A stretch of DNA of 11,215 nt from an uncultured Clostridia bacterium. GTDB taxonomy: Bacteria; Bacillota; Clostridia; TANB77; CAG-508. The stretch's first letter is position 1; each line of letters opens with the position of its first letter. The notes below the pieces were generated by a model that worked only from the letters and a program-made list of their open reading frames with translations, was not told where the DNA came from and searched no databases. Location: positions 1 to 11,215 of the forward strand of contig CANQRO010000048.1 in the NCBI GenBank assembly GCA_947626205.1, given 5' to 3'. Position numbers and translations under genes: made by a program. This document shows, piece by piece, positions 1-7,968 of this stretch.

Positions 1-161
1 GTGGATTTATTCCATTATCTGAAATGTTTGGATACGCAACAGACCTACGTTCAAAAACACAAGGTAGAGGAACATATTCAATGGAACCATCTCATTATGA
101 AGAAGTACCAAAATCAGTATTAGATCAAATTGTTGCTTCTCGTGCTAAAAAAGAAGAATAA
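1..161 (+). CDS. fusA: Elongation factor G, C-terminal end (partial)
   Basis: This is the 3' end of the translocation GTPase EF-G; the gene begins outside the window. The reading frame enters at base 3 and runs 52 codons to TAA at 159-161. The visible residues carry the conserved EF-G domain V signature: PLSEMFGYATDLRSKTQGRG, then a tyrosine-serine-methionine stretch and a lysine/glutamate-rich C-terminus. EF-G moves the ribosome along mRNA in the cytoplasm. Its position directly before tuf is the classical str operon order (rpsL-rpsG-fusA-tuf), which supports both calls. Arginine is coded by CGT and AGA here. Nothing is unusual in the part that can be seen. Confidence 0.96.
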   Translation, partial: GFIPLSEMFGYATDLRSKTQGRGTYSMEPSHYEEVPKSVLDQIVASRAKKEE

Positions 162-164
162 TGT

Positions 165-186
165 AAAACATAAAATTGATGTTTTT
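165..186 (+). terminator. Weak hairpin with T-run after fusA
   Basis: A seven-base-pair AT-rich stem (AAAACAT at 165-171, ATGTTTT at 179-185, seven-base loop) is followed by one more T. It lies four bases after the fusA stop. The stem is too weak to be a confident terminator; it could reduce read-through from fusA into tuf or be chance in AT-rich DNA. Confidence 0.25.
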
Positions 187-219
187 AAACTGAAATTAAA
201 TTAAAATTCTTTAAAATGC

Positions 220-248
220 TTGCATTTTTGTTGATAATGTTATAAAAT
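220..248 (+). promoter_or_regulatory. Candidate sigma-A promoter of tuf
   Basis: TTGCAT at 220-225 and TAAAAT at 243-248 are separated by 17 bases, the optimal sigma-A spacing. Transcription would start near 255, giving an untranslated leader of about 60 bases before tuf. This would allow tuf to be made from its own promoter in addition to read-through from the str operon. Confidence 0.5.
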
Positions 249-315
249 ACAAGCGAAATTAAATTTGTTATTAAATTTTAAAAAATAAAAATAAAAAGTA
301 AGGAGGAATTCAAAA

Positions 316-1518
316 ATGGCAAAAGCTAAATTTGAAAGAACAAAACCACACGTTAATATCGGAACAATCGGTCACGTTGACCACGGAAAAACAACAACAA
401 CAGCAGCTATTACAAAATATTTAAGTTTATTAGGAAAGGCTAGCTACAAAGCATACGATCAAATCGACGGTGCTCCAGAAGAAAAAGCAAGAGGAATCAC
501 AATTAATACAGCACACGTTGAATATGAAACAGAAAAAAGACACTATGCACACGTAGACTGCCCAGGACACGCAGATTATGTTAAAAACATGATTACAGGT
601 GCTGCACAAATGGATGGTGCAATATTAGTTGTATCTGCAGCAGATGGACCAATGCCTCAAACAAGAGAACATATCTTACTTGCAAGACAAGTTGGTGTTA
701 AATATATCGTTGTTTACTTAAATAAATGCGATATGGTTGATGATCCAGAATTATTAGAATTAGTAGAAATGGAAGTTAGAGACTTATTATCAAGCTATGA
801 TTTCCCAGGAGACGAAATTCCAATTATTAAAGGTTCATCTTTAAAAGCACTAGAGTGTACATCAACAGATCCAAATGCACCAGAATATGCTTGCTTAAAA
901 GAATTAATGGATGCAGTTGATAGCTACATTCCAACACCAGAAAGACCAGTAGACCAACCATTCTTAATGCCAGTTGAAGACGTATTTACAATTACAGGAC
1001 GTGGAACAGTTGCAACAGGTAGAGTAGAAAGAGGTGTTGTAAAACTTTCTGACGAAGTTGAAATCATCGGTTTAACAACTGAAAGAAGAAAAACAGTTAT
1101 TACTGGTGTAGAAATGTTTAGAAAATTACTAGACCAAGCTGAAGCTGGAGATAACATTGGTGTTCTATTAAGAGGTATTGATAGAAAAGACATTGAAAGA
1201 GGTCAAGTTTTAGCAAAACCAGGAACAATCAATCCACATACAAAATTCAAATCTGAAGTATATGTATTAACAAAAGAAGAAGGTGGACGTCATACACCAT
1301 TCTTTAATGGATACAGACCACAATTCTATTTCAGAACAACAGATGTTACAGGTGTTATTGAATTACCTGCAGGAACAGAAATGGTAATGCCAGGAGATAA
1401 CATTTCAATGACAATTGAACTTATTACTCCAATTGCTATTGAAAAAGGATTAAGATTTGCTATTCGTGAAGGCGGACGTACGGTCGGCTCAGGAATTGTT
1501 GCTGATATTATAGCATAG
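316..1518 (+). CDS. tuf: Elongation factor Tu
   Basis: EF-Tu is the GTPase that carries aminoacyl-tRNA to the ribosomal A site in the cytoplasm. The 400-residue product has the full length expected of the family. The GTP-binding motifs are all visible: GHVDHGKT at residues 19-26, the switch I segment around RGITI at 59-63, DCPGH at 81-85 with the catalytic histidine at 85, and NKCD at 136-139, followed by GSSLKALE. Domains II and III follow and end in the conserved GGRTVGSG segment. The ATG lies behind a strong AGGAGG ribosome binding site (301-306). An intrinsic terminator follows at 1534. The gene contains no in-frame CGG codon; its arginines are AGA and CGT. The identification is essentially certain. 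Confidence 0.99.
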   Translation: MAKAKFERTKPHVNIGTIGHVDHGKTTTTAAITKYLSLLGKASYKAYDQIDGAPEEKARGITINTAHVEYETEKRHYAHVDCPGHADYVKNMITGAAQMDGAILVVSAADGPMPQTREHILLARQVGVKYIVVYLNKCDMVDDPELLELVEMEVRDLLSSYDFPGDEIPIIKGSSLKALECTSTDPNAPEYACLKELMDAVDSYIPTPERPVDQPFLMPVEDVFTITGRGTVATGRVERGVVKLSDEVEIIGLTTERRKTVITGVEMFRKLLDQAEAGDNIGVLLRGIDRKDIERGQVLAKPGTINPHTKFKSEVYVLTKEEGGRHTPFFNGYRPQFYFRTTDVTGVIELPAGTEMVMPGDNISMTIELITPIAIEKGLRFAIREGGRTVGSGIVADIIA

Positions 1519-1533
1519 TAAATAAATAAATAT

Positions 1534-1580
1534 AAAAAAGCAAGAGCTACAAAAACTGTAAGCATCTTGCTTTTTTGTTA
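1534..1580 (+). terminator. Intrinsic terminator of tuf
   Basis: A perfect 12-base-pair stem, AAAAAAGCAAGA at 1534-1545 and TCTTGCTTTTTT at 1565-1576, ends in a T-run. The bases inside (GCTAC and GTAAGC) extend the stem further with a one-base bulge. It lies 15 bases after the tuf stop and ends the str operon. Confidence 0.9.
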
Positions 1581-1683
1581 TTTATGAACTTTTAAAATTA
1601 ATAGAAAAATTCACATTTAAAAAATTTTACTTTGTTTAAAATGCTTTTATCTTATCTTAACCTTGCAATAATTTTATAAAGCA

Positions 1684-1712
1684 TTGCAAAATATAAAAAA
1701 CAATAGTAGAAT
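1684..1712 (+). promoter_or_regulatory. Candidate sigma-A promoter of the amidohydrolase gene
   Basis: TTGCAA at 1684-1689 and TAGAAT at 1707-1712 have a 17-base spacer. Transcription would start near 1719, about 12 bases before the ribosome binding site at 1731. The TTG at 1684 could be mistaken for an upstream start codon in the same frame; reading it as the -35 box explains why it is not one. Confidence 0.45.
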
Positions 1713-1743
1713 AAATACATATCAAATAATAGGAGGTAAAATC

Positions 1744-3024
1744 TTGAAAATATTAATTAAAAATGCAAATTTAATTTCGATGGATTCAATAAGAGAGAAA
1801 TTTGAAGAAAAGATAGATATTTTAATTGAAGATGAAAAAATCAAAAAAATAGAAAGAGAAATAAATGATAGAGTAGATAAAGTAATTGATGCAACCAATA
1901 GAATAGTTATGCCAGGTCTTATAAATACACATGCGCATGTACCAATGAGTATATTTAGAGAGACTGTAGATGGATATAATTTACAAGACTGGCTTGAAAA
2001 AAAGATTTGGCCAATGGAGGATAAACTAACAAATGAAGATATATATAATGCATCATTACTATCTTTTATTGAAATGGTAAAAACAGGAACAACTACTATA
2101 AATGATATGTATTTTATGACAGAAGATATTATAAAAGCTGCAAAAGAAATAGGAATTAGATTACAAACAACAAGAACATTAATGAGCTTAGGAAATGATG
2201 GAGAAGATAGAATTATAGAATTAGAAGATTTAATTAATAAATATAAAAATACTGATGAAAGAATTACTTTTAATATTGGAATACATGGATTCTATACAAG
2301 TAATGATAGTTATATTCCAAAATGTGTAGAATTAGCTAAAAAATATGAATTACCAATTCATATACATTTTTGTGAAAATGATAAAGAAGTTCAAGATATT
2401 AAGAATGGATATAATGTAAAAAGTCCTGTAGAATTAATAAAAAAATATTTTAAGGGAATGCATGTTATACTAGCACATTCAGTTGTATTAGAAGATGAAG
2501 AAATAAAAGAACTAGCAAAAGAAAATATATATGTTTCTCATTGCCCTGTAAGTAATTTAAAATTGGGTTGCGGTATAGCTAAAATTTCTAAAATGCTTGA
2601 TAATGAAATTACAGTAACTTTAGGCACAGATGGACAAGGAAGCGGCAGTAATTTAGATTTGTTTGAAACAATGAAATATACAGCACTTTTGCAAAAAGGT
2701 ATATTAAGAGATTCAAAACAAATGCCTGCTTATGAAGTGTTAAAAATGGCAACAATAAATGGAGCAAAAGCTTTAAATTTAGATGATGTAACAGGAAGTA
2801 TTACAGAGGGAAAATTAGCAGATTTAATAATTTTAAACTTAAATGATGTATTAACAATGCCAACTAATCAAATTTTCTCACAAATTGTATACAATGTAAA
2901 AGGTACTAATGTAAAAACTACAATAGTACATGGAAATATTTTGATGGAAAATAGAAATCTAAAAAATATAAACGAGGAAGATATTTGCAAAAAATGTAGC
3001 AGTATAATAGAAAGAATTAAATAA
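1744..3024 (+). CDS. mtaD: Amidohydrolase, MTA/SAH deaminase type
   Basis: This is a cytoplasmic metal-dependent amidohydrolase of the TRZ/ATZ group, most like 5'-methylthioadenosine/S-adenosylhomocysteine deaminase, which converts these nucleosides to their inosine forms in methionine and SAM by-product salvage. I place the start at TTG 1744, seven bases after AGGAGG (1731-1736), giving 426 residues. Metal ligands are visible: HAH at 63-65, HIH at 206-208, His245 in AHSVV, and Asp296 in GTDG. HCPVSNLKL and the C-terminal GSITEGKLADLIIL segment are also typical of the family. The GTDGQGSGSN loop departs from the usual GTDGAASNN, so substrate preference is uncertain. It appears to be a single-gene transcription unit. 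The gene symbol follows family resemblance only. No CGG codon is present. Confidence 0.82.
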   Translation: MKILIKNANLISMDSIREKFEEKIDILIEDEKIKKIEREINDRVDKVIDATNRIVMPGLINTHAHVPMSIFRETVDGYNLQDWLEKKIWPMEDKLTNEDIYNASLLSFIEMVKTGTTTINDMYFMTEDIIKAAKEIGIRLQTTRTLMSLGNDGEDRIIELEDLINKYKNTDERITFNIGIHGFYTSNDSYIPKCVELAKKYELPIHIHFCENDKEVQDIKNGYNVKSPVELIKKYFKGMHVILAHSVVLEDEEIKELAKENIYVSHCPVSNLKLGCGIAKISKMLDNEITVTLGTDGQGSGSNLDLFETMKYTALLQKGILRDSKQMPAYEVLKMATINGAKALNLDDVTGSITEGKLADLIILNLNDVLTMPTNQIFSQIVYNVKGTNVKTTIVHGNILMENRNLKNINEEDICKKCSSIIERIK

Positions 3025-3049
3025 GCAATAATTAAATAACAACATGATC

Positions 3050-3187
3050 AAGTTTAAGTTAAATTAAAATATATTAAGTTTAAGTTAAATAAAAATGTAT
3101 TAAAATAATAACTTAAATTAAAATACGTTATAATAATAAGTTAAATTAAATATATAGTAGAATAATGAGTTAAATTAAAAAATAAGC
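3050..3187 (+). repeat. Five imperfect 26-28 bp tandem repeats
   Basis: Five units share the core AAGTTAAATTAAAATA with small changes: 3050-3075, 3076-3101, 3102-3129, 3130-3157 and 3158-3187. The first two share the AAGTTTAAGTTAAAT start; units 3-5 instead begin with AATAAT-type spacers. One unit has ACTTAAATT in place of AGTTAAATT. The array fills the gap between the amidohydrolase stop and the promoter of the wall hydrolase. No coding capacity and no GC-rich terminator hairpin are seen in this 246-base gap. Confidence 0.75.
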
Positions 3188-3209
3188 AAATAAATTGACT
3201 AATTTAAAA

Positions 3210-3238
3210 TTGACAATTTAAAAATTTAATTATATACT
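3210..3238 (+). promoter_or_regulatory. Near-consensus sigma-A promoter of the SH3-NlpC/P60 gene
   Basis: TTGACA at 3210-3215 and TATACT at 3233-3238 are 17 bases apart, almost the ideal housekeeping promoter. Transcription would start near 3245. A second -35-like TTGACT lies at 3195-3200, because the segment ATTGAC(T)AATTTAAAA is directly repeated at 3194-3209 and 3209-3223. The ribosome binding site AAAGGAG follows at 3256-3262. Confidence 0.75.
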
Positions 3239-3270
3239 AAGATAAAATTGCAAAAAAAGGAGTATTTTGT

Positions 3271-4597
3271 ATGGCGTCAGTTAAGCGTATTATAATTAGT
3301 ACATTAATTATAATGGGAGTAGTATGTATATTTTCTAATAGTAGCTTTGCAGCACAAAATGGAAAGGCAAAAGAAGCTTTAAAACTTAGAAAAACAGCCG
3401 AAGAAAAAACTACAATATTGGAAATTATACCAGAGGGTGATGAATTTGAAATACTAGAGAGTGATAATGAAGAATATTATAAAGTAAAATATAATAAAAT
3501 AAAAGGCTATGTAAAAGCAGAATATGTAGAAATGATAGATACTAATAAAGAAGAATCAGATAATAAAACTACAAGTAATTTAACTGAAAGTGAAACAACC
3601 ACAAACAAAGAAACTGAAGAACAACCACAAACTTCAGAAGGAAAGAATGAAAATGAAGAAACAAACGTAAATACAGAAACATCTGAAACAACACCAACTG
3701 AAAGTGAAGGAAATAGTGTAGCCGAAAACAAAGTTGCTACAATAAAAAGCAATTCAAAATTATATGTAAGACCATTAATAAGTTCTAAAGTAATTGAAGT
3801 ACTTGAAAAACAACAAGAAGTGTTCGTTGTAGAAATGTTAAATAAATGGGCATACGTAGATATTAATGGAAAAAATGCATGGGTATTGTTAACAAATTTA
3901 GAAATAAAAGAAGATAATACTAAAGAAACAACTTCAAGAGGTGGAATCCAAAGAAGTATGGATAAAATTGCAAATGTAACACATGTAGAAGTTAGTAAAC
4001 AAAATGAAAATGTACGGAAGTACAAAAAATGTAGATGATAAAGCTACTGTAGATGAAAATAATTTAGTAGAAAATAAAAAGACAGTTAATAATGAATCTA
4101 AAACAACATTAGACAATTCAGTTATAACAGAAAATAGTACTGTAACACAAAGTAATAATACGCAACAAAGTAGTAGTACTACAGTACAAAATAACGAAGA
4201 AACTAAAAATATTACTTTAGGTAAGGGTGAAGAAATTGTAAATTTTGCTAAACAATATTTAGGATATTCATATGTTTATGGTGGATCTTCTCCAAATACA
4301 GGTTTTGATTGCTCTGGGTTTACAATGTATATATATAAACATTTTGGAATAAGTTTACCACATTCTGCAACAGCACAATCTAAACTTGGACAAAAAATTG
4401 AAAAAGGAAATTTACAACCAGGTGATATAGTATATTTTAGTAATTATAAGACACATGAAGGAATAGGTCATTGCGGAATTTATATAGGAAATGGCAAATT
4501 CATTCATGCATCAACAGAAAAGACAGGGGTAATTGAATCTTCACTTAATAGTGGATCATATGTAGAAAGATATGTAACTGCTAATAGATTCATTTAA
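3271..4597 (+). CDS. Secreted SH3-SH3-NlpC/P60 cell wall hydrolase, +1 shift at CGG
   Basis: Read with one +1 shift, this is a 441-residue exported peptidoglycan hydrolase. It has a signal peptide (residues 1-27, likely cut at SFA/AQ), a bacterial SH3 domain at about 33-92, a Thr/Glu/Asn-rich linker, a second SH3 at about 151-212, another linker, and an NlpC/P60 endopeptidase domain at about 318-441. The catalytic Cys347 (FDCSGF), His400 (HCGIYIG) and His412 (FIHAS) are present. The ATG follows AAAGGAG. The first frame stops at 4038 and the second runs to 4597. The switch point is the in-frame CGG at 4015-4017, where dropping the C continues the frame as Gly-Ser-Thr-Lys. The only in-frame ATGs for a separate NlpC part (4004, 4010) have no ribosome binding site and the product would lack a signal peptide. 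SH3 domains usually bind the wall while NlpC/P60 cuts D-Glu-diamino acid peptides. Confidence 0.85.
4015..4018 (+). other. Putative +1 recoding site CGGA in the NlpC/P60 gene
   Basis: The frame reads GTA CGG AAG TAC, then meets TGA seven codons after the CGG. Skipping the C gives GTA GGA AGT ACA and joins the SH3 part to the NlpC/P60 part. CGG is codon 249 and the only CGG codon of this gene. No Shine-Dalgarno-like stimulator is seen just upstream. Confidence 0.6.
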
Positions 4598-4610
4598 AAA
4601 TTAAGGGGAA

Positions 4611-4636
4611 ATGGAACCAGAAATACGAGGTTTCAT
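4611..4636 (+). promoter_or_regulatory. Hairpin covering the comEC ribosome binding site
   Basis: ATGGAACC at 4611-4618 pairs with GGTTTCAT at 4629-4636 over eight pairs, one of them G-U, with a ten-base loop. The right arm takes up the GG of the GAGG ribosome binding site (4627-4630) and ends directly before the comEC ATG. It has no following T-run, so it is not a terminator; it may limit translation initiation. Confidence 0.4.
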
Positions 4637-4640
4637 ATGA
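4611..4640 (+). CDS. Possible nine-codon leader peptide overlapping the comEC start
   Basis: A mini-ORF reads MEPEIRGFI and stops at TGA 4638-4640, overlapping the comEC ATG (4637-4639) as ATGA. A GGGG run at 4605-4608 could serve as its ribosome binding site, but only two bases separate it from the ATG, which is short. If translated, it would bring ribosomes to the comEC start by coupling and open the hairpin that covers that start. No family resemblance is claimed. Confidence 0.3.
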   Translation: MEPEIRGFI

Positions 4641-7109
4641 TAAAAAGACCACTTTTACTTATACTTTTAGGGTATATTTTAGGAATTATTTTTGGGCTAT
4701 ACTGTAAAAACAGTATAGCTATTTTTATAGTATTTTTAAATATTATGGTTCTAAAAATGTTTATACATATTTCTAAATGCAATAAAAATATTTCAAGATA
4801 TGTAAATATACTTAAAATAAAAAAAGCAATTTTATATATAATAATTAGTTTAACGATTTCATTTTTGCTAGTTAGAATAAACTTAATAAATGAAGAAAAA
4901 ATTACTTTTAAAATGGAAAATTCTAATGAATATATAGGTACTGTGATTTCAAATCCAATTATAGAAGATTATAAAACAGAATATAAAATAAAAATTGAAA
5001 AAATAGGTGATGAAACAAAATGTACTACAGCAATATTAAGTATAAGCAATAGTAAAAATATAAATCCATTAAATTATGGTAGTAAAGTTATTGTATATGG
5101 AGAATTTCAAATTCCAGAAGTTGCTAGAAACGATAAAGGTTTTAGCTATAAAGAATATTTACGAAGCATAGGCATTGTTGGAAAAATAAAGGTAGATAAT
5201 CTAAAAATAATTAAAGAAAATAATACATTTTTTCTGAATACAGAAATATATAAATTACAAAATATTATAGTAAGTGAAATAAAAACAAAAATCGAAAACG
5301 AAAATCATCAAAGTTTAATTTTAGGATTATTGCTTGGAAAAGATGATTTACTAGATAAAAAAATTGTGGAGGATTTCCAAAATAGTAGTATTGCACATAT
5401 ATTAGCAGTTTCAGGAATGCATGTAACATATATTATGACATTTATTGCTTTTTTGTTAAATAAAATTGATTTACGGAAGTAATATAAAAAAAATAATAAT
5501 AATTCTATTTTTAATATTATTCATGATGTTATCTGAAAGTACACCATCAGTTGAAAGAGCAGTAATAATGGCAATATTAGCAATATTTGCTAATATTATT
5601 CATAAACGAAGTGATACCATAAATAATTTAACAATTGCATTATTAGTAATATTAATTGAAAATCCGTTTAAAATTACATCTATTTCATTACTTTTATCTT
5701 TTGGAGCTACAATAGGAATCATCATATTTTCAAAATTAAAACAGATCAATCAAATTTCATACGAAACCGAAACTAAGGTATCTATTTTTAAAAATATTTA
5801 TAACATGATGAAAAATATAATAAGTTTAAGTTTTGCATGTCAAATAATAATTCTTCCACTTGAAATAGTAAACTTTCATAAAATATCATTAACATTTATT
5901 TTCTCTAATATTTTAATTTCTCCATTTATTGGAATAATAATAATTTTAGGATTTATGTGCTGTATTCCAATAAAAATACCAATTATAACAAATTTAATTA
6001 TAAACTGCTTAGAAATACTTTTAAATGGATTAATAAAGGTATCAGAAATATTTTCTGAAATTCCACTATCACATATATATGTGATAAATCCAGGTATAGT
6101 TGCAGTTATTTTATATTATACTGCTTTATTTGTGATATTGTATATTAGATATATTTTGCAGAAAAAATATAAAAGGAGAATTGAAAAAAGAATATTATTA
6201 ATTTTAATAAAAGTAAAAGATATATTAATAAAGAATAAGAAAATAGTAGTAATTGTAATTTGTACTATATTACTTACAATTTTTATTATAAATAATATTC
6301 CAAAATGTTTAGAAGTTCACTTTTTAGATGTAGGGCAAGGTGACTGTACATTGATAATAACTCCAAACCGTAAAAATATTCTTATAGACGGTGGCACAGC
6401 TACAAATAGTGATTATGATATTGGGAAACAGACACTGTTACCATATTTGTTAAATCATAAAATTAAAACAATTGATATTATGATAATTACTCATTTTGAT
6501 TCTGACCATTGTAATGCTTTAAGCCAAATTTTAAAGGAAATAAAAGTTAAAGAAATAATTATTTCAAGGCAAAAAGAAATTTCTGATGAGCTTTCTAATA
6601 TTATGAGTATAGTTAATAAAAAAAATATACCAGTTAGAATAATTAAAAAGAATGACAAAATTATTTTATGTAATGATTTAGAAATAACTGTTTTATATCC
6701 GAATAAAAACTTAAAATTTACCGGATTAAATAATAATTCAATTGTAATGAAACTACAATACGGAATATTTAGTATGCTTTTAACGGGAGATATTGAAAAA
6801 GAAGCAGAAGAAGAGCTTTTACAAATTTATAAGAACACTGATATTTTAAATTCAACAGTTTTAAAAGTACCACATCATGGTTCTAAAACTTCTAGTACAT
6901 TAGAATTTTTAAATCAGGTAAAGCCCAAAATTGCATTAATAGGAGTAGGAAAAAATAATAATTTTGGGCATCCCAATAAAGAGGTATTAGAAAGGCTAAA
7001 AAGTTTAGAAATAAGGACATATAGAACGGATGAAGTTGGAGAAGTAAGCATTCTAGTGAGTAAAAAAGGGCAAATAAAAGTAAAAACGCAAATAAATATA
7101 AATAGATAA
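4637..7109 (+). CDS. comEC: DNA internalization channel protein ComEC/Rec2, +1 shift at CGG
   Basis: Read with one +1 shift this is an 823-residue ComEC, the membrane channel that brings single-stranded DNA into the cell in natural transformation. The N-terminus has several membrane segments and an OB-like periplasmic region (DUF4131, about 90-200). The Competence domain follows, with AVSGMH near residues 256-261 and SESTPSVERA after the shift. Many hydrophobic segments come next, then a C-terminal metallo-beta-lactamase-like domain from about 560: LDVGQGD, LIDGG, THFDSDH at 618-624, LLTGD, PHHGS at 745-749. The ATG follows GAGG with six bases between. The first frame ends at TAA 5480-5482, two codons after the in-frame CGG at 5474-5476; skipping the C continues seamlessly into the second part. 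That part has only a TTG at 5466 without a ribosome binding site. The length fits the family only when joined. Confidence 0.9.
5474..5477 (+). other. Putative +1 recoding site CGGA in comEC
   Basis: The frame reads TTA CGG AAG TAA. Skipping the C gives TTA GGA AGT AAT and joins the two halves of the Competence domain. CGG is codon 280 and the only CGG codon in this gene. The ten bases TACGGAAGTA are identical to those at the site in the preceding gene. Confidence 0.6.
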
Positions 7110-7111
7110 AA

Positions 7112-7142
7112 TGAATAAAAATACTCTCTTTTGTAAATACTA
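7112..7142 (+). promoter_or_regulatory. Candidate forespore sigma-G/sigma-F promoter
   Basis: TGAATA at 7112-7117 and AATACTA at 7136-7142, 18 bases apart, match the classical Bacillus sigma-G consensus (TGAATA, 17-18 bases, CATACTA) except for one base. Transcription would begin near 7149, about 28 bases before the BofC-like gene. BofC itself is a forespore-expressed protein in Bacillus, which makes the match more meaningful. Confidence 0.45.
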
Positions 7143-7176
7143 TTAAAAATTGGAAAATATTGAAAAGAGGGAAAAT

Positions 7177-7773
7177 ATGAATAAGTGGATTTATGCATGT
7201 GTTTTCATTGTAATTATAATTGTGGCTATATTTGTAGGAATGTTTTTATTTAATACTATTGATTCGAACAATAATAATTTAGAAACTTATGAAATCCAAA
7301 ATGCAAGAACAATTAATACCGAAAATAAAATTGAAACTAATATTGTAGATATTAATGTAAGTGCAGTAGAAAAGGAAAAAACTTCTCCAAATGCTTTACT
7401 TGTTTTCAAAACACATTATGAAGAGTGCAATCATAATATACAAGATTATATACCGATTCCAGAAGAGTATGTAAATTTAACTAGTGAAGAATTAGAAGAG
7501 AAATACCCAGGATGGACTATTGAAACATTTTATCCTCATGAAATAACTTTAATGAAAAATGAAGAAGAAAGTTGTAATGAACATTATATATTGAGAGAAA
7601 AAGATGGAGTTATTGTGGTATATCATGTAAATGATTTGAATGAGGAAGAATTAGAAGAAGAGACAGATATATCAACAGAATATTTAACTGAACAAGATAG
7701 GAACAAGTTAAAAATGGGTATACGAATTTATGGTAGAGAAGAATTGAATAGTGCATTAGAAGATTATGAATAG
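7177..7773 (+). CDS. Membrane-anchored protein with BofC C-terminal-like domain
   Basis: The 198-residue product has one N-terminal membrane segment (about residues 4-26), a short polar linker, and an extracytoplasmic domain from about 72. Its last 60 residues, from HYILREKDGVIVVY through LTEQDRNKL to EELNSALEDYE, resemble the BofC C-terminal domain. In Bacillus BofC is exported from the forespore and restrains the SpoIVB-dependent pro-sigma-K checkpoint; whether this protein does the same is inference. Two cysteines (84 in EECNHN, 133 in ESCNEHY) sit outside the membrane and could pair. I chose ATG 7177 behind GAGGG (7167-7171); an upstream in-frame TTG at 7150 lacks a binding site. It follows comEC by 67 bases and has a sporulation-type promoter of its own. 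No CGG codon occurs; CGA is used for arginine. Confidence 0.68.
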   Translation: MNKWIYACVFIVIIIVAIFVGMFLFNTIDSNNNNLETYEIQNARTINTENKIETNIVDINVSAVEKEKTSPNALLVFKTHYEECNHNIQDYIPIPEEYVNLTSEELEEKYPGWTIETFYPHEITLMKNEEESCNEHYILREKDGVIVVYHVNDLNEEELEEETDISTEYLTEQDRNKLKMGIRIYGREELNSALEDYE

Positions 7774-7861
7774 CAATTATTATACCATAATGAATAAAGA
7801 CAATGTAAAATAATTAAAATGTTACAATAAAATAACAAATTATTACAAAGCTATAAAAACG

Positions 7862-7889
7862 TTGACAAGGTAATATAAGTTGATATAAA
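7862..7889 (+). promoter_or_regulatory. Strong extended -10 promoter of the surface protein operon
   Basis: TTGACA at 7862-7867 and TATAAA at 7884-7889 have a 16-base spacer, and TGA directly before the -10 box makes it an extended -10 promoter. Transcription would start near 7896, leaving a leader of about 73 bases. The rest of the 195-base gap after the BofC-like gene shows no clear terminator. Confidence 0.7.
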
Positions 7890-7968
7890 ATGATTTCATA
7901 ATGTATTGGCATATGAAAGAATAATTATTACATTAAAACATATGTAAATTAAAAAGGAGGAAAAACGA

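Noticed and set aside
1471..1500. GC-richer end of tuf with several CGG triplets
   Set aside because: These CGGs span codon boundaries (GGC GGA, ACG GTC GGC) within the conserved GGRTVGSG segment; none is an in-frame codon and the frame is intact.
1684..1743. Upstream TTG start for the amidohydrolase
   Set aside because: The extra 20 residues do not resemble the family N-terminus; TTG 1744 has AGGAGG at the right distance, and 1684 fits a -35 box.
3050..3187. CRISPR array
   Set aside because: The units are contiguous, variable and AT-only with no unique spacers, and no cas genes are nearby.
4015..4038. prfB-like frameshift driven by a stop codon and an internal Shine-Dalgarno element
   Set aside because: Only the comEC site has a nearby stop; none of the three has a Shine-Dalgarno-like stretch at the needed distance or a CTT-type slippery codon.
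4004..4597. Separate NlpC/P60 gene starting at ATG 4004
   Set aside because: There is no ribosome binding site and no signal peptide, and the start overlaps the preceding frame just before the CGG.
3271..5482. Treating the NlpC/P60 gene, comEC and the prepilin-like gene as ordinary pseudogenes
   Set aside because: All three have intact domains and catalytic motifs on both sides, no second lesion, and the same codon at the break. Decay would produce varied stops and indels.
5466..7109. Separate ComEC C-terminal gene starting at TTG 5466
   Set aside because: The TTG has no ribosome binding site and the start would cut the Competence domain in two.
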